Assembly (NCBI RefSeq): GCF_021130785.1 | Contig: NC_060213.1 | Span: 113,219,501-113,283,500 of the forward strand | Direction of reading: 5' to 3' | Origin: Homalodisca vitripennis | Lineage: Eukaryota; Arthropoda; Insecta; Hemiptera; Cicadellidae | DNA length: 64,000 bases | Shown: in pieces, positions 19,991 through 33,700 of the stretch | Layout: the number at the start of each line of letters is the position of its first letter | Numbering within the stretch: the first letter of the stretch is position 1 | Position numbers and translations under genes: made by a program | Notes under the pieces: model-generated | Seen by the model: the letters and a program-made list of their open reading frames with translations, nothing else | What the model was told of the DNA's origin: nothing | Databases searched by the model: none

Positions 19991-20519
19991 AGTAACATTT
20001 TAGTATTGGTTAACGGTTTTTTTTATGAATTAGGTTTTGGGCACGATCGAGGGGATTTAGGGGCTTCACTGAGGTGTTTTTACAATCCAAATGTATTATA
20101 ATGTATTAATAGTCATAACCACAGTAGCCGAGTAAAAAAAAACTTTAATAAGGAATTTTATTTGGTCATAATAATAATTATAATAATATATAATATTATC
20201 AGTAAAGCTGCCTGAGGAACGGTCAAGACATTACACACCTCTGGGGATAACTAATTCGCATATTCACTGACCACCAGACCATGTGCTTGACAGTTTTTAT
20301 ACTACATCAAGGCTTATTTCCAACCATAATCGATTCAGTTCCTTCTGTGAAAAATGTAAAGGAAAAGTTTCGGAGTAGTGTACAGGAAACACAGTGTTTG
20401 TCGGCTATTTATTTTCTTAATATATTTTCCTTTTAAATTGATTTGTAAATAAAAATATTTACTGTACTATATTAGTCTATCACAAAGTAGTAATTGATAA
20501 AAAAGTGATATTGTATAAC

Positions 20520-20880
20520 GCATTGCTTATAAAAAGGGGTACTTTGTAATGTTAAGGCAGCATGTCTTGTGTTGTTTTCCACGAATTAATTCTTATCAGT
20601 TTATCTAACTAATACAGTTTTAAGCAATTACTGACAGATAATTATCTCTTTCAGTAAAACTCTTCTATTTTGTTCCCTAGTTCTGACAGTAAATCCTCTA
20701 AATAATTATTTCCCTGAAAATCCGATGCACCATTACGCACAAGCGGAACTTTGTTTTTATTTGCTTAACATTACTGAGTCAACATCTCTTTTGGCGTACT
20801 CCTGTTTATTCCTTAACCTCTGCCTAAGAGGTTTCTCTAGTCACATCTATATTCAGTTTTATTACAGAGGAAAAGAATTA
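20520..20880 (+). repeat. Dispersed repeat B, copy 1
   Basis: Shares TTTGCTTATAAAAA-like start, AATTAATTCTT(A/G)TCAGTT, TTTTATTTG(C/T)TTAACAT(T/C)AC and CTAGTCACAT(C/G)T in order with copies at 34.3, 39.5 and 63.9 kb. Confidence 0.7.
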
Positions 20881-21285
20881 ATTTTAAACTTTGACTGTTT
20901 CGAATAATAAAGAATCTTTATTTATTCATACATAAGATAGAAAAATAATAGTGATTGTTATGTTTTAAGTTGACATAAAACTGCTTATTTCCACATAACA
21001 TATATTATTTTTCACATACTATTCCTTTTATTAAAATTCAAACATAATATATTTTAAGAATGGTTTATTAGATCCATTTTAAATTTTTTAGGATTATTTT
21101 AATGGTAAAAAATTATACGTTTTCAGTTAATGCATAAAAGGAATTAATACTACGAATGCAATTTGCTTGTTCCCCATAAGTTATTGATAGTAAATTAATA
21201 AAACCTTTATGAGCTGTGTTTTGTGTATACTAATTTTAAGATTCCCCGTGAAAAGACAACATTATTATAAACTTCTTTGCATTAT
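20881..21285. other. AT-rich spacer
   Basis: Very AT-rich; lies between repeats B and C. Nothing recognised. Confidence 0.4.
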
Positions 21286-21690
21286 TAGTTATTAAACATA
21301 TTCTCTACCTTGAAATTTGTTATAAACTTTATAAACTGCAACGTCAAAGTTTTAACAAAAGATATTTGTTATTATTTAAAGTAGTTTAAAGATTTGTGAA
21401 CTACAACTTCTACTTAATAACAACTGTACAAGTAATAAAGTTTTATTTCTCAAGAATAACATCAGGTTACCGTTGAGTAGAGCCAGAGAAGTTGGAAGTT
21501 GCTCATTACATCTTGCCATGTTTAATTAACTGTCACTAGAGATTACTGTCATTCTGCAGGATAGGATGCCAAACTTCCTACAAATCCATGTCCTAAAATT
21601 ATCAGTTTTATTTCGCCAGGTTGTGGTTTTAGGTTTAACGTATACCTAAGTAACCGTTACAGTTATAAAGTATAAACTTTGAACATGCCG
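21286..21690 (+). repeat. Dispersed repeat C, copy 1
   Basis: Long near-match to 38,690-39,065, including AAGTTGCTCATTACATCTTG, CCATGTTTAATTAACTGTCA and GATGCCAAACTTCCTACAAA. Function unknown. Confidence 0.8.
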
Positions 21691-21998
21691 TATACTAACA
21701 AAAATATCAGTCGCTAGAAAACATCAAACTCTCCTGTAATAAAATTTTAAAATACAGCTTGCAAAATCTTTAAAGTGTTTAATATTATAAAAAACCTTTA
21801 TGCCATAAAAATAAATACAATTGTACAGCAAAAAGATATTGAATATGATACGTCGAAGCAAAGAAAATTTCCATTTGTTAAAACCATACAACAACTGTGT
21901 ACTCTTGCTAGTTAAGTGTTAAATTATTGATATTAAAACTAAATTAGGTAATCGCAAGATAGGTTACCTAACCTAGGGATATGGATAGGACACTGAAA

Positions 21999-23276
21999 TC
22001 TATATATATAAAAGAAAGTCGTGTTAGTTACACTATTTATAACTTAAGAACGGCTGAACCGATTTGGCTGAAAATTGGTAAGGAGGTAGCTAAGAACTGG
22101 GAGAAGGACATAGGATACTTTTTATCCCGTTCCCGATTCAGGATTCCGCCCCACTGGTCTCTAAAAGTTACAGAAATACCCGTAAGAAATGCATTGCAGC
22201 AAACATATGTTATTAAGTGAAAGAGCCTTTTCAAATTTAATCAGCTGTTCTTTGTAAACATATATAATGCGACAAAAGAAATACATGTTTTTATAATTTA
22301 ATTATTATTTTAAATTTCTTTACACTTATAGTTTGAAAGCATAGAGTAAGCTTAAGAGAAACAGCAAATTTTCTGTTTCTGCAATCACTGTTAAACATAG
22401 ACTTTACTATCCAGATAATACAATTCAAATTTGATGTAAAATCCACCTTTAACTGCAATATTTATCTAATATAAACCATGCTCATTCTTGATCAGAAGAG
22501 CAATGCAGATATCAAAATTACTACCTTACGTTGGCTACAAATATAAAGAATGTTATAAAACCAACCTTAGTTGTTTTTTTTTTTGACAGAAATATGGTTC
22601 TCGAAACTTCGTGTGTACATATTCTCTCGATCGAGACAACAAAGCAAGCTCAATCATGGCATCGGAGATATAACTAATTTGATCCAGAAGTGATACACGC
22701 GCAAAGCCTAAAATAAAAACCATACGCAGTTTCGCTTAACATCTGAAGCTCATAATCATTAGACTGTAATAATATGTACCTAAAATATGGCTATTTTCGT
22801 TTCAAAATTACATTGAGCGCCATCATTTATTACATTGTATATAATTGTAACTTTTTGACTCCTGTCCACGATGGTCTAATATTGTTCAATTGTATACAAA
22901 AATCATAGAATATTGGAGAAAAATTCCAGTTATTTCAAAGGTGCATATTGAGACTGTTTTAACCATTAAATCTTAAATAGATCATGAGCTTGGAGTATCT
23001 TTCAGTGACTATAATTTATCTCAGAAGGGTAATAACGACGTTCAAAAGAAATATGCCTCCTATGTCCCAATTTTTCTGAAGGAAATCGTGTGCGAAGCCG
23101 TGGGTATCTGGGTATTTGGTATTTTATTGAAAATCAAGAGTTTTCGTTATAAAATACTACGAATTTATTGACGAACTAGCTGTTACCCGCAGCCAATCGC
23201 GCATAATTGCTTTTATTAAGTAATATAAGGACTTCGGTTCTTAAGATTTGCGTGCGAAGCCGTGGGTAACAGCTAG
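21999..23276 (+). mobile_element. Helitron-like non-autonomous element, 1,278 bp
   Basis: Starts TCTATATATATAAAAGAAAG and ends GTGGGTAACAGCTAG, between a flanking A (21,998) and T (23,277). TC...CTAG ends, insertion between A and T, and no target duplication are the Helitron pattern. No Rep/helicase coding sequence is present. The 5' block (GTCGTGTTAGTTACACTATT, CGGCTGAACCGATTTGGCTG) and the 3' block (TGCGAAGCCGTGGGTAACAG) recur as separate pieces elsewhere in the window. Assignment is by end structure only; the usual strong 3' hairpin is not obvious. Confidence 0.55.
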
Positions 23277-23860
23277 TATAAAAATAAAGAGAAGAAGAAT
23301 AATGTTTATAGTAAAGTAAATCTAATAAATAAATAAATTGCAAAACGTGTTTCTACACTGTTAGTACAGTGCTTGATAAGAATAGTAATGCAGATAGTAA
23401 ATATCTAACTTTTACTCCAAAATTGAAGCAATGGTGAATTTAAAACTTCTAATGAATTGTAAATATTATTTAAACAATTTTATATACGAAATATAATGAT
23501 CAAAGCTGTGAAATGTGTTCGGAAATGTGTTTGCGTACGGCACTCCAAACTAGTGAGCTTCCTTGACATTGTGATATATTATTTTAACAGAGGCTTGAGA
23601 TTTGACATGAAAGATAACGCCTACACGATCCATTTTATAACTATAGTCAGAAACAAAACAAGAGTTCAGATCGCAAGGCCTGCAAACAATTATTTTTGAA
23701 AGTTACTTGAATTTAGTAAGGATTTTCCTTTATAACGGAAGTAGATGTCTATTTGTATATTTTACTCATCGGGACCGCAAGTTTTGATTTGTTTTTGATT
23801 AAGGCAACGAAAATTGATTAGACCAGAAGTACAAGACAAGTATTGAAGTAAACTCGTTCT
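23277..23860. other. AT-rich spacer, nothing recognised
   Basis: A 67-codon open frame at 23,496-23,699 has no recognisable motif. Confidence 0.4.
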
Positions 23861-24160
23861 GACAAAAGTGGTTTCCGAAGCGTATGTATTACTATTTTTG
23901 ATTGGGACAAGGCAGACTTTGTGGCGTTGAAAATATAATTAATTCGAACCGGAAATGTTCCTACACGTGCAAAACATGATATAACAGTCAGGTTTAACTC
24001 TGATACTCTTAACGATTAACACTGAAATAGTATACATATTATGTATACCGACTTAAGTTTAAAAATCTCATAGTACTCCAACATACGTGATTTTACTAAG
24101 TATTAAAAGGACATTGAGTTTTAAAATTGCTTGTGAAGCCTCGGATAACATTGGGTGAAA
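23861..24160 (+). mobile_element. Degraded Helitron-like 3' portion
   Basis: Carries the family's 3' blocks: a GGGACAAGGCAGAC-like stretch, GAAAATATAATTAATTCGAA, then GCTTGTGAAGCCTCGGATAAC, a mutated version of the GCGAAGCCG...GGTAAC end. The terminal CTAG is lost. Confidence 0.5.
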
Positions 24161-24511
24161 AAATAAATTCTTTTTGAAATTAAATGTCATCAGCTGTTTG
24201 TTGAACCAGCTGCTATTACCTAAACTAGAAAATCGTTGAAAAAACAGTTATGCCAAACAACGGGTGGTTTTAAATTAGACTTGAATCATAATGTAAAATT
24301 TTCACAAAACATCAAAGCTAATCAATCATTAACCAATAATTGGTTGTTCACTCAGTTGATCCTTAATTTCCATTTATAATAACTGTCACTTACAATCTTT
24401 AATACCATTAAAACATCATACAATGTGCAAAACATATACAATGTGTTACTATTTGTATATTACAGTAAGAATTTATAAATTACGAAAATCTTGATTTTGA
24501 AACTAATGAGG

Positions 24512-24680
24512 GCAGTTTACGACTCCACGTAGAAAAATAATGGAATGAGTTTCATAAAATAGCTTTAAATAAGAAAGAAAATGAGAAGCTCAATGTTTGA
24601 GAGGGGTTTAATGTCTTGAAGTGCGAAATGAGGTGCTTACAGCTAATACCAGGTTATTGTTTTCAGTGCTACCAACATTA
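24512..24680 (+). repeat. Dispersed single relative of the 310-bp tandem unit
   Basis: ACGTAGAAAAATAATGGAAT, TTTAAATAAGAAAGAAAATG and GCGAAATGAGGTGCTTACAG match the start of the 15.2-kb unit. It ends after the AATACCAGGTTATTG position, so only the first half is present. Confidence 0.75.
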
Positions 24681-24689
24681 AAACGTATT

Positions 24690-25930
24690 GTTTACCTTCA
24701 TAGTACCAGGATTAAACATAATTTTATAATCATTGCACGTGGTTTATGTAAACAATAATACTGAGAATATGCTAATTAGTTAATATCCGTGTTTGTCCAC
24801 TTTCTGTTTCTGATTCGAAGTTGTCCTATAACCTGACTTTTACTAAATTAGTTACACGCAATCAAATGTATTAGTAGGGAAAAAGTACTACAAATTTTTA
24901 TAGAAAAGATAAAGAAATAAGAAAGAATCTGGTACAACTATTCTCTTTTCCAGAGTGTTGCTTTTAGCCTGAAATCCTTGAGGACTCCTATCCGAGATTT
25001 GACATGTTACAAGTACGTCCAGAGTGGCAAACCTGTTCAATTTTGGTAAACTTACTTCTAGCCTTAAATAAAAATCCCTCATTTGGCACCGCCTAGTTTT
25101 TCAAGTATATTTCTATTGTGCAATTTTAAAATTCTTGGTTATGTTAAAACATAAATATAAATTTACCAAAAAATAGGTGAAATATTTGATTATGTCCTTG
25201 AAAGGTGATACTATTATTAAGGACACAAATTTAATTTATTACAAAATATTTAAATGTTGATAAAATCATAAAATATCTTGTTATTATTTAAGTTACGAAT
25301 AATATTTTCAGTGACATGCACTTAAATAGATTGTAAGGTTTGTAAGGTTGGTTTAGATTAAGGTTGTGAAATGTTATAATATATTATGAGCAAGGGCTGT
25401 TGTGAGAGGATTTAAATAACAGGTTCGATTGGCAATACAACACCCTCAAAAGAACCAACACATATTTTATTCGTAATAGCATCTCCTTATATTGATTAAC
25501 ATTTTAATTAACAGTGGATAACGTCAACCGACATATTGAGCACAAATTTTAATACTTTGAACACATGTTTAATATTAAATTATTCATTACAATTTATGTT
25601 TAATTTAATTAACTATAACATTTACTAGTAATGTTTGTAGTGTTGCAATAAATATGTGTTCATGGACTAGCGTGAGAAAACTTTCTTTTAAAATATCTAA
25701 ACATTTACATAAATTTACATGATGAAAACAAATGAGTGACTTTTCGACATTTAAATAAAATATAATTATGAAATAAGAAAATATGAATTTCAATAATAAA
25801 CTATTTATTTGATTTCTACACATTATACATTTTTTCTTTTTATTACTTTAGGTACAGGTACCTTGGAATTGTAAATGAGACGTATTAAAATGATTATTGA
25901 ACCCTGATATATAATACTACGTTCCTAAAA
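24690..25930. other. AT-rich, nothing recognised
   Basis: No frame, RNA gene or repeat of note. Confidence 0.4.
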
Positions 25931-25934
25931 TTAC

Positions 25935-26126
25935 TTACATTTTATTGCACTTGACACTTATTACGCCTAAAAGATATTTTCCCGCACACGAACACAAGCA
26001 CTGGCAGTCCCGAACGTCGCTTTTCGAATCCCGTCCTCGACTTCCTCGTCTCCCTCGTTGTGGTGGTTTTTGATGTTGTTGCCCCCGCCAGCTTATGACC
26101 ACGCCTCTGCCAAATCTCTCCATCAT
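25935..26126 (-). other. CpG-richer open segment, possible exon
   Basis: A 63-codon frame rich in Arg, Gly and Ser (QKPPQRGRRGSRGRDSKSD) in a patch of raised CpG content inside AT-rich DNA. It could be a first exon or low-complexity sequence. No domain and no convincing splice site were found. Confidence 0.2.
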
Positions 26127-26129
26127 AAT

Positions 26130-28499
26130 TGGTGAGTACTAATTTTTCATATCAGCATGGCTGTCCCTTACATCGTCGCACGGTTTTTAGAAATAAGCAT
26201 TTCCGCTGCTTAAACAAGCATTTCCTGTTTGTTCATCATCGATGTCTGGACGGATGTGCGTATCCACTTACATCCGGAGGATGTTTGTATCGAATTGTAA
26301 TACAAGACTTCCTTTCCAGCAACTATCTGTACATTGATTCTATGAATTTTGTTGTACTAATAATTACGTCTGTCTTACAAGATGAATATGTAAATAAAAC
26401 CTTAAAAAGAGATCAAAAGAGAACTACAATTATCTTACCTAATTCTTTATACAAACGTCATAATCGGTTTCTATATATAAAGTTTGGTGAATAATCCTAT
26501 TAGGTGAATATGGTGAATACCTGTATAGAGAAATGTTTGAGTTTTCTACCCCCCCTTACAATTATCATGACTAGATTATTCAATAAGTACGTGTGTACAA
26601 TACTTACAAATATGTTTTAATATACAAAACTAATATGTTTCAATTTTTAAAAGTTACTTGTGGACTCTAAGCATGATAGGAACAAAATTAACAGTATTGA
26701 ACACATGTTTGTGGAATTATCCGCTTAACATGTATGTGCCAAAGCTCTCTGTTGGGGGTATTTCATACAGAACATATACATCGGGGAAAATACATTGCGT
26801 ACGTCTTAAGTGGTTGAAAACCGGATGTTGTTTTATATTTACCTTAAATAAGACTGTTCCTTTCAATAAACGTCTTAATTTGAGTTAAAAATATTAATTA
26901 AAAGTAAACTCACTAAATCTTGATGACTGTTATTATTGTGAGAGTAGTTTCTTCCTTGCAGCATTTTTGGAGTTACGCAAGTAGAAAAAGGACGAAGCAA
27001 ACCTGTGAATTTAATTCAAGAACATTCTATATAAATATTTATTTTATAGACATTATGAGATGTTGTTACAGAGCTGCTGATGAGCAATAGTCAGACCAAT
27101 ACTACTTTGAACATCTAAAAATTTTCTTTTATATTACGAGTATTTTCTTTCTTTATTAGTATTGAGAACCCCTTTAACTAGGAAGGGTTCCAAATTATTA
27201 CATGTTTTTGAATTTTATAATCTAGAAACGTTCTTTCATGTTAAGATGGCAGTTCAAGGAATATTCCTTAATGCAACCATAATTATATAATCAGATTCAT
27301 ATTATATTAAGTTATTCAGTAAATCCATTATTAATTTTTAATAAATGAGAAATTTTCTCAAAATAAATTTAATTAAGAATCTAATTTAATTAATCGTAAA
27401 TGAATGAAAAGATTCCCACCCTGACGTTACATTGCATACTAAAAATATAACTGTAGTTTTTTGGTCTGATTACAAAATTATCTTAATCATCTATGTTAAA
27501 TCCTTGTAATTTTTCGTAGAGTGGTAGAAATATGGTTTTCTATTTTTAATATTTTAGGAATACTATTGTAAAAAGCCACGAATAAAAGAAATATCAAACC
27601 AAAATTGTATTGCCCTCTGAATATTAAATCACGCTCACAATACTCCAGACCACCGAGTGTGCTTATATGTGTAAGTTATGTACGAAGACTCAACATATAT
27701 CCATAATCCCCCAACTAGCACACATAAAGATATTTTTTGACTCCACTTGAATGTTTAATAATTCTACACGCTGAACTACTATATTAGAGAAAACCAAAAC
27801 CTAAGCTTATCTTGATTGAATACTGATGCAGGCCTGGCCAGAACTCGGGGTTTTGAAAGTTTCAGCAGATCCAAACAAGGCGAAACTTTAATTTAATAGA
27901 AAACATGGTAAAATATCCCTACACTGCTCCAATCAAGGGAAACGGCCTTTTTCATTAACATTAAGAAGTTCTGAACATAATAAGGCTAAGCACAACTGAT
28001 CACAATTGTGTACTTAAAACTGGATGTAAAGTACAACGACTAAGTCTTGTAACAAAAACACATGGGGAACTCACTGCATATGCTTTTTCTTATCAAACAA
28101 AGTCAATTTACTTTGCTTAACAAGTTTTCGTAGTGTCAGGTGTATTATATTGAGTCTAAAGAATTGAATATTTGATCTTTTTATATATCAAAGTTGAGAA
28201 TTTACGTAAATAAAATATAGAAAACACATAAAATTTTATGTTTAAAACATAACGAAGATTCTTGAAACAGTGTTCTAAACACATTACGTGTTTTGTTTAA
28301 CAACATACACATTTCTCATTGATGTAAAACTTGCTGCACACACGTCCAAGTAAACAACACTTGAAAATAGGACAGTTTCTCTTTGTGCTTTAATCAGACC
28401 TTATTTAGGTGTTCTACAATTTATTGATTAGGTCTAACACACAGTTTTCATACCATGGAAAATGAAAAGTAGGCATTGTTAAACAATACACCTTAGTGA
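26130..28499. other. AT-rich, no gene recognised
   Basis: A 121-codon frame at 26,129-26,494 and a 76-codon frame at 26,658-26,888 show no domain; both have composition close to their surroundings. Confidence 0.35.
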
Positions 28500-28735
28500 T
28501 GTTGAAATTTTTGGCATGTGTTGAATATCCAACAGAATAGTATAGCCAGTACTGGTGAAACACACGTTTGTTTACCGTCAACAATGAGCCGGGTATTGCA
28601 AACAATGTCACATGAGTTGAACCGTTGTTTTATTAGTAAGCCAATCTACACAGGGTACACGTGTCATTGTCTCTTTTTTGTTCTGAAAATTAGCATGTAA
28701 TATTTTATACGTTTTAGGAACGTCGTTTTGACCAA
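28500..28735 (+). repeat. Dispersed repeat A, copy 2
   Basis: Matches 58,773-59,003 for about 230 bp, with shared GTTTACCGTCAACAATGAGC-like, GCAAACAATGTCACATGA and GTCATTGTCTCTTTTTTGTT stretches in the same order and spacing. Confidence 0.8.
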
Positions 28736-28739
28736 ATGA

Positions 28740-30740
28740 CAACTCATTTGGAGTTGTTAACAAGCTAATAAACATATCATTGTTGGTTCCATGTCAAAGG
28801 ATATATTTTAAACAGAGTTTATGCAGTGCCTAATACTATACAAGCGATAGCAAGTTATTGAAATTTAGCAGATATTAAAATAATAAAAGTAAAAACATGT
28901 ATTATGTTAATAATTTTCAATATAAAATCCGCTATCTTGAATGGTTTCTTATACCATAAAAACATACTCTCAATATAGATTATAATCCCATTGTCTTATA
29001 TCACTGCTCTATTCTTCTTTCTTTCTAAACAATTTTTTTATACAAACTTTGACCTGTAGAGTGTCTTCCAAGTATTTTGCGCCTTTCACTATTCTATGTT
29101 TGCTACACTGTGTAATTTTTTGTGCGTTCACATTAAATATGCAATATCCTTATAGATGATTGATATTTTCCACCCGTGCCTTGCAAAAGTCACAATGAAT
29201 AAAGATTTCGATTGGTACTGATAGTGATAGAACATGATACTTGATGTAGTGTATTTTATCTAATGGCTTATTAAGGGTCATAAAAGTAGTCTATTAGAAT
29301 TACTATTATGGTACTTAAAATGTTGGGAGTTTACGACATTGGTTATTTGGTTTTAATGTAATGCTTACAGCTGACGCCAAAGAGCTTAAAAGGTATTCAG
29401 GTTGATTAGAAATAAGGTTAAAACATGTCTTTAAAACACAAGTACAATTACATTAATGTTATAATAATGTAAGATACAGATAGCGATTATGTAAATGAAC
29501 CTGAAAGGTTGAAGGGCTTTGGTTAATAAACAGCTCCATACAAGAGGAATTATTATAAAAATTACAAGGAGTAAATAATTAGAACTATAATTTATGTTTG
29601 AGTTGACCGTTCATAAATAAATAAACAAGAAACATAATATATCCTAACTGAAATTAATTCATTTTACATTGTATTGAATCTAGATCGCAAGTGTGAAGTG
29701 TTCTAAAATGAAGTGAGGAGACTGTAACGAATGAAGGAAATACATGGGGTTGCGGATCTCTGAGGTCGTAGTACTAAATAATAGGTATTGCAAAATATAC
29801 TTCGTACAGTTATTTGGTTGTATTTTATATAATACATATTTTCGTGACCCTGTTACTTGTTCCTGCTTAATATAATTTACATCAGATGTTCATGGAACTA
29901 AATTCTTGGCGGATTAATAACCTAATTGGCACGCGTATTAATTGTTTCTCTCGGGAACAATTTAATTTTATAGCTGGCCATCCTTGCTGCCGAGCAACAC
30001 CTCGCGCGCTTGTACATAAGTAAATTTTATATTTTCGTTTTATAAATTAGCCATTTCATGTGAGACATGTAATTTAGAATGTAATATAAAGTAAAGTTGT
30101 GAATAGTACAGTAAATTAGCTTTGTAGATGTTTTATTTTGCAGTTTAATAAGGGTGTGGTAATGTCCTTCTGACGAGACCACGTTGTCATGAATCTTAAG
30201 TTTGTCTCGCTCGAAAAAGGCTAATACCGTCGTGAGTTTGCTTTAGGCGAGTTCAACTTCGAGTCTCTGATTTTAACTATGAGTACAACTTCTAATCTAC
30301 TAATCTTCACTTTTTCCTACTACAGCTGCAATATTGAGCCTAGATGCTGAAGCCCGCTCTTGTGAGTCGTATTAAGTTCGTAGGAAAAATTCCCATAGAA
30401 CATTGGAACCATTAGGCCCACCTCGAAGATACCATTTAGGTCGTTATCACTCTAATTGATAGCAACGTGGCAATAAATTATTTTATTTTTAAAAACCTAA
30501 AAGCGGCGCTTTTATGTTTATTTACCACAATTAAACATATAAGTAAACTTTACAAATCGAGTATTTATTACTACGACCTCAGCGGTATCCAACCCCGTGT
30601 GTTTCGCCCATTCGGTAAAACTTATAAGTTTTATTATTGGAAATAAAATATACAAGCACCACTTTTTGTTGTTAAAATGAAATTATGACTTGCCAGGTTG
30701 ATGCAAAAATAGAGTAAAAATAAACTAAATTTATATCAAT
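28740..30740. other. AT-rich, no gene; 27-bp repeat at 29,913
   Basis: Bases 29,913-29,939 are identical to 34,296-34,322. A GC-richer patch at 30,160-30,450 carries no recognised motif. Confidence 0.45.
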
Positions 30741-30744
30741 TAAT

Positions 30745-33700
30745 TGTAAAATGAATTCAATTCACTTTGATGTCGACTTGCACTACACGGCGTCAGCATC
30801 TTGGCTCGAAATTGCAGCTATCGACATGAAAAGGAAGATTCAATCAAAGTAGATCTCAAAGAAGAATCATTCTAGGACACAAGATACATAATATAATATA
30901 CATCAAATGTGCTGAAGTCCCTGTTTGCACCCCATCAGAGGCTATTTTGTCTCTATCTGTCTCTCCCACGGCAAGAAAATGCTCCTTAGTGGCGTCTATA
31001 TTCCTCCGAATAAACCTACAGCATGTTATACTGATTTTTCCGACTCTCTCGAAGATATTGTCCAACATTAATGGGTTTCAAGACATCTTGCTTCTAGGAG
31101 ACTTCAATCTGCCGAATGCTGACTGGACCTCGATGTGCGCATCACGTGACGGCTCTTTTCAAGTTCTTCAAAATATTGGCAACCTTGTTTGGCCTTACTC
31201 AAGTCAATAAGATTCCCAATTTCAGAGGTGTAATCCTTGACTTATGTTTCTCCTCTTCTCAAAACATAACAGTCTCTCATGACCCGGATCCGCTGCTTCC
31301 AGAGGATATTCACCATCCAGCACTGTCTATGACTATATCTAGACCATTTAATGTCCAAAAAAATGTAACTTATCAGGCCAACGTCAAGCTTTGTGACTAT
31401 GCTAGCGTACTCCAGGACCTACAGGCTCTTGACCTTGCTGACTCGGTTGCTCGGGGAGACGTCAATGAAGCATTCAACGTATTCGTAAACACAATCAAGA
31501 AGAGTGTACTTCAATTCTCTCCGAGGACGAAGATGGGATTGTCAGCCTTCCTAAATGGTTTTCTAAGGAGTTGATCCGCCTTACAATCTTGAAAAAATCT
31601 CTCCACAGACGCTACAAATCGACCCTTTCCCAGCTTAGTTATAACCAATTCGCTGCAATAAGAGCACAGTGCAAGTCATTGTCCAACACTTGTTTTCAAC
31701 CAGTACATGAATACAGTTCAAACTTCAATAACTGATAACCCAAAATACTTCTGGAGCTATATGAAATCGTTAAATAATAACAATGCAACCCCCAACTACC
31801 ATGCATTTTGACGACATCTCATCAAGCTCTGAAAGAGATGTAGCGAACATGTTTGCTGACTTTTTTTGCCTCAGTCTTCAATCCGGCCAATGACCCATTT
31901 CAAATCCAATCGAATCTCCAGCTCATCTATTCACCAATTTTCTACTTGCCGCATAAGTCCATCAGAAGTTTTTGAAGACACTCAAGAATCTTGACACTAA
32001 AAAAGGTCCGGGCCCCGACTCAATCCCACCGACAGTAATTAAGCACTGTGCTGACGTCATCGCCCGTCCCTTAACCACACTCTTCAACAGATCACTATCA
32101 GAAGGAGTATTCCCGGATATCTTCAAAATTGGCCATGTAGTTCCCATCCACAAGAAAGGCTCAGTAAATGATATAAAGAATTACAGGTCCATTACCATTT
32201 TACCAATACTAGCCAAAATCTTCGAGAAGATTGTTCTGAGCAGAATCATATTCATGATCAAGCAGCAAATTGACCATTAGTCAGCATGGCTTTATCTCAA
32301 ATAGGTCTACCTCCACCAATCTCGTTCTCTTTCAAAGCCATATCATCGAAGCATTTGAACGAAGGAAGCAGATTGACACCATAGAAATGGATTTCTCTAA
32401 AGCCTTCGATAGAGTGTGCCATGAAAATTTGTTAAATAAATTGGGGGCATCGGGATTTTCAGGACCCTTCCTCCAGTGGCTTAAAAGCTACCTACATAAC
32501 CGGAAGCTGGTAGTGAAATATAACAACGTCCTTTCCAAGGAGTTCAAAGTAACAAGCGGTGTCCCTCAAGGTTCCCATCTCGGGCCCATCTTATTCAATT
32601 TTGTATATAAAATGATGTGGTTTCTTCCCTGACTTGCAAACATTTGTTGTTTGCGGACGACCTGAAGCTGTACTCCGTTATATCTTCCGCCTTGGACGTG
32701 GCTCAACTTCAAGATGACATTAACAAGGTCGATCGCTGGTGTAGTCTTAACAAAATGTCGCTGAATCTGAGCAAATGTGTTTGCATCTCATTTTATCGCA
32801 TTTCAAAACCTATATTGCATGATTACTCAGTCATAGGTGTGCCACTGTCCAGAACATCGGAGGTGAGGGATCTTGGAGTGTTTCTTTACTTCTTCCCTAA
32901 GCTGGGAGCTCCATGTCCAACATATATGCAATAGCGCTCTTCAAGTCCTTGGCTTCCTCTTCCGAGCTTCTAAGTCATTTACTGATCTAAACGTTCTCAA
33001 ACTCTTGTACTGCTCGCCTGGTGAGACCGCACTTAGAATACAACAGTGTTGTTTGGTCTCCTCACCAGCAATATCTAAAAGACAACATAGAGAAGATCCA
33101 AAGGCGTTTTCTGAGGTTGGTTGGTGTTAGACTAGGATTCCGATATCTGGATGTTCCTGTGCAAGAAGTCTCACGGCTCCTAAACCAACCTTCCATGGAA
33201 TCAAGGCGTGTCAGTCAGGACTTACTTTTCTTATACAAGCTGGTCAAAGGAGAGTTGGACTGCCCTGATTTGCTGGAAAGAATAAAACTTCAGGGTACCT
33301 TCTGGCACGAGGTCAAGGGCACTTTTTGCGAAAACCTCAACTAATACCTTATATGCAGCCAATAGCTCACTGTTTCGAGTCCAGCGCCTGAGCAACACAC
33401 TTCCTGATCACCTAGACTTCTTCCATACCCCGCCCTCGTCATTCAGATCAGCTGTTCGAAGCCTCCAATCGTGACACGTGACCACCTTTGGCTTGTGCAG
33501 TGAAGTGCTCTTGAGTGGTGCCTTTAGAGGGCCACTACAACCAGTGCAAGTGGTTTTGTTATGCATGGCCTGATCAAGGTTGCTTCCGTTTTAATTAACT
33601 TGTTACATTTCAGGCCTAGTATTGTTAGTAGGCTATTGTTACTGATTATTCTTTGTTGTTATCGCTATTGTCATGGTTTATCTCTTGTTTGTATCATTGT

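Noticed and set aside
26129..26494. 121-codon open frame
   Set aside because: No domain and ordinary local composition. A chance frame is the simplest reading.
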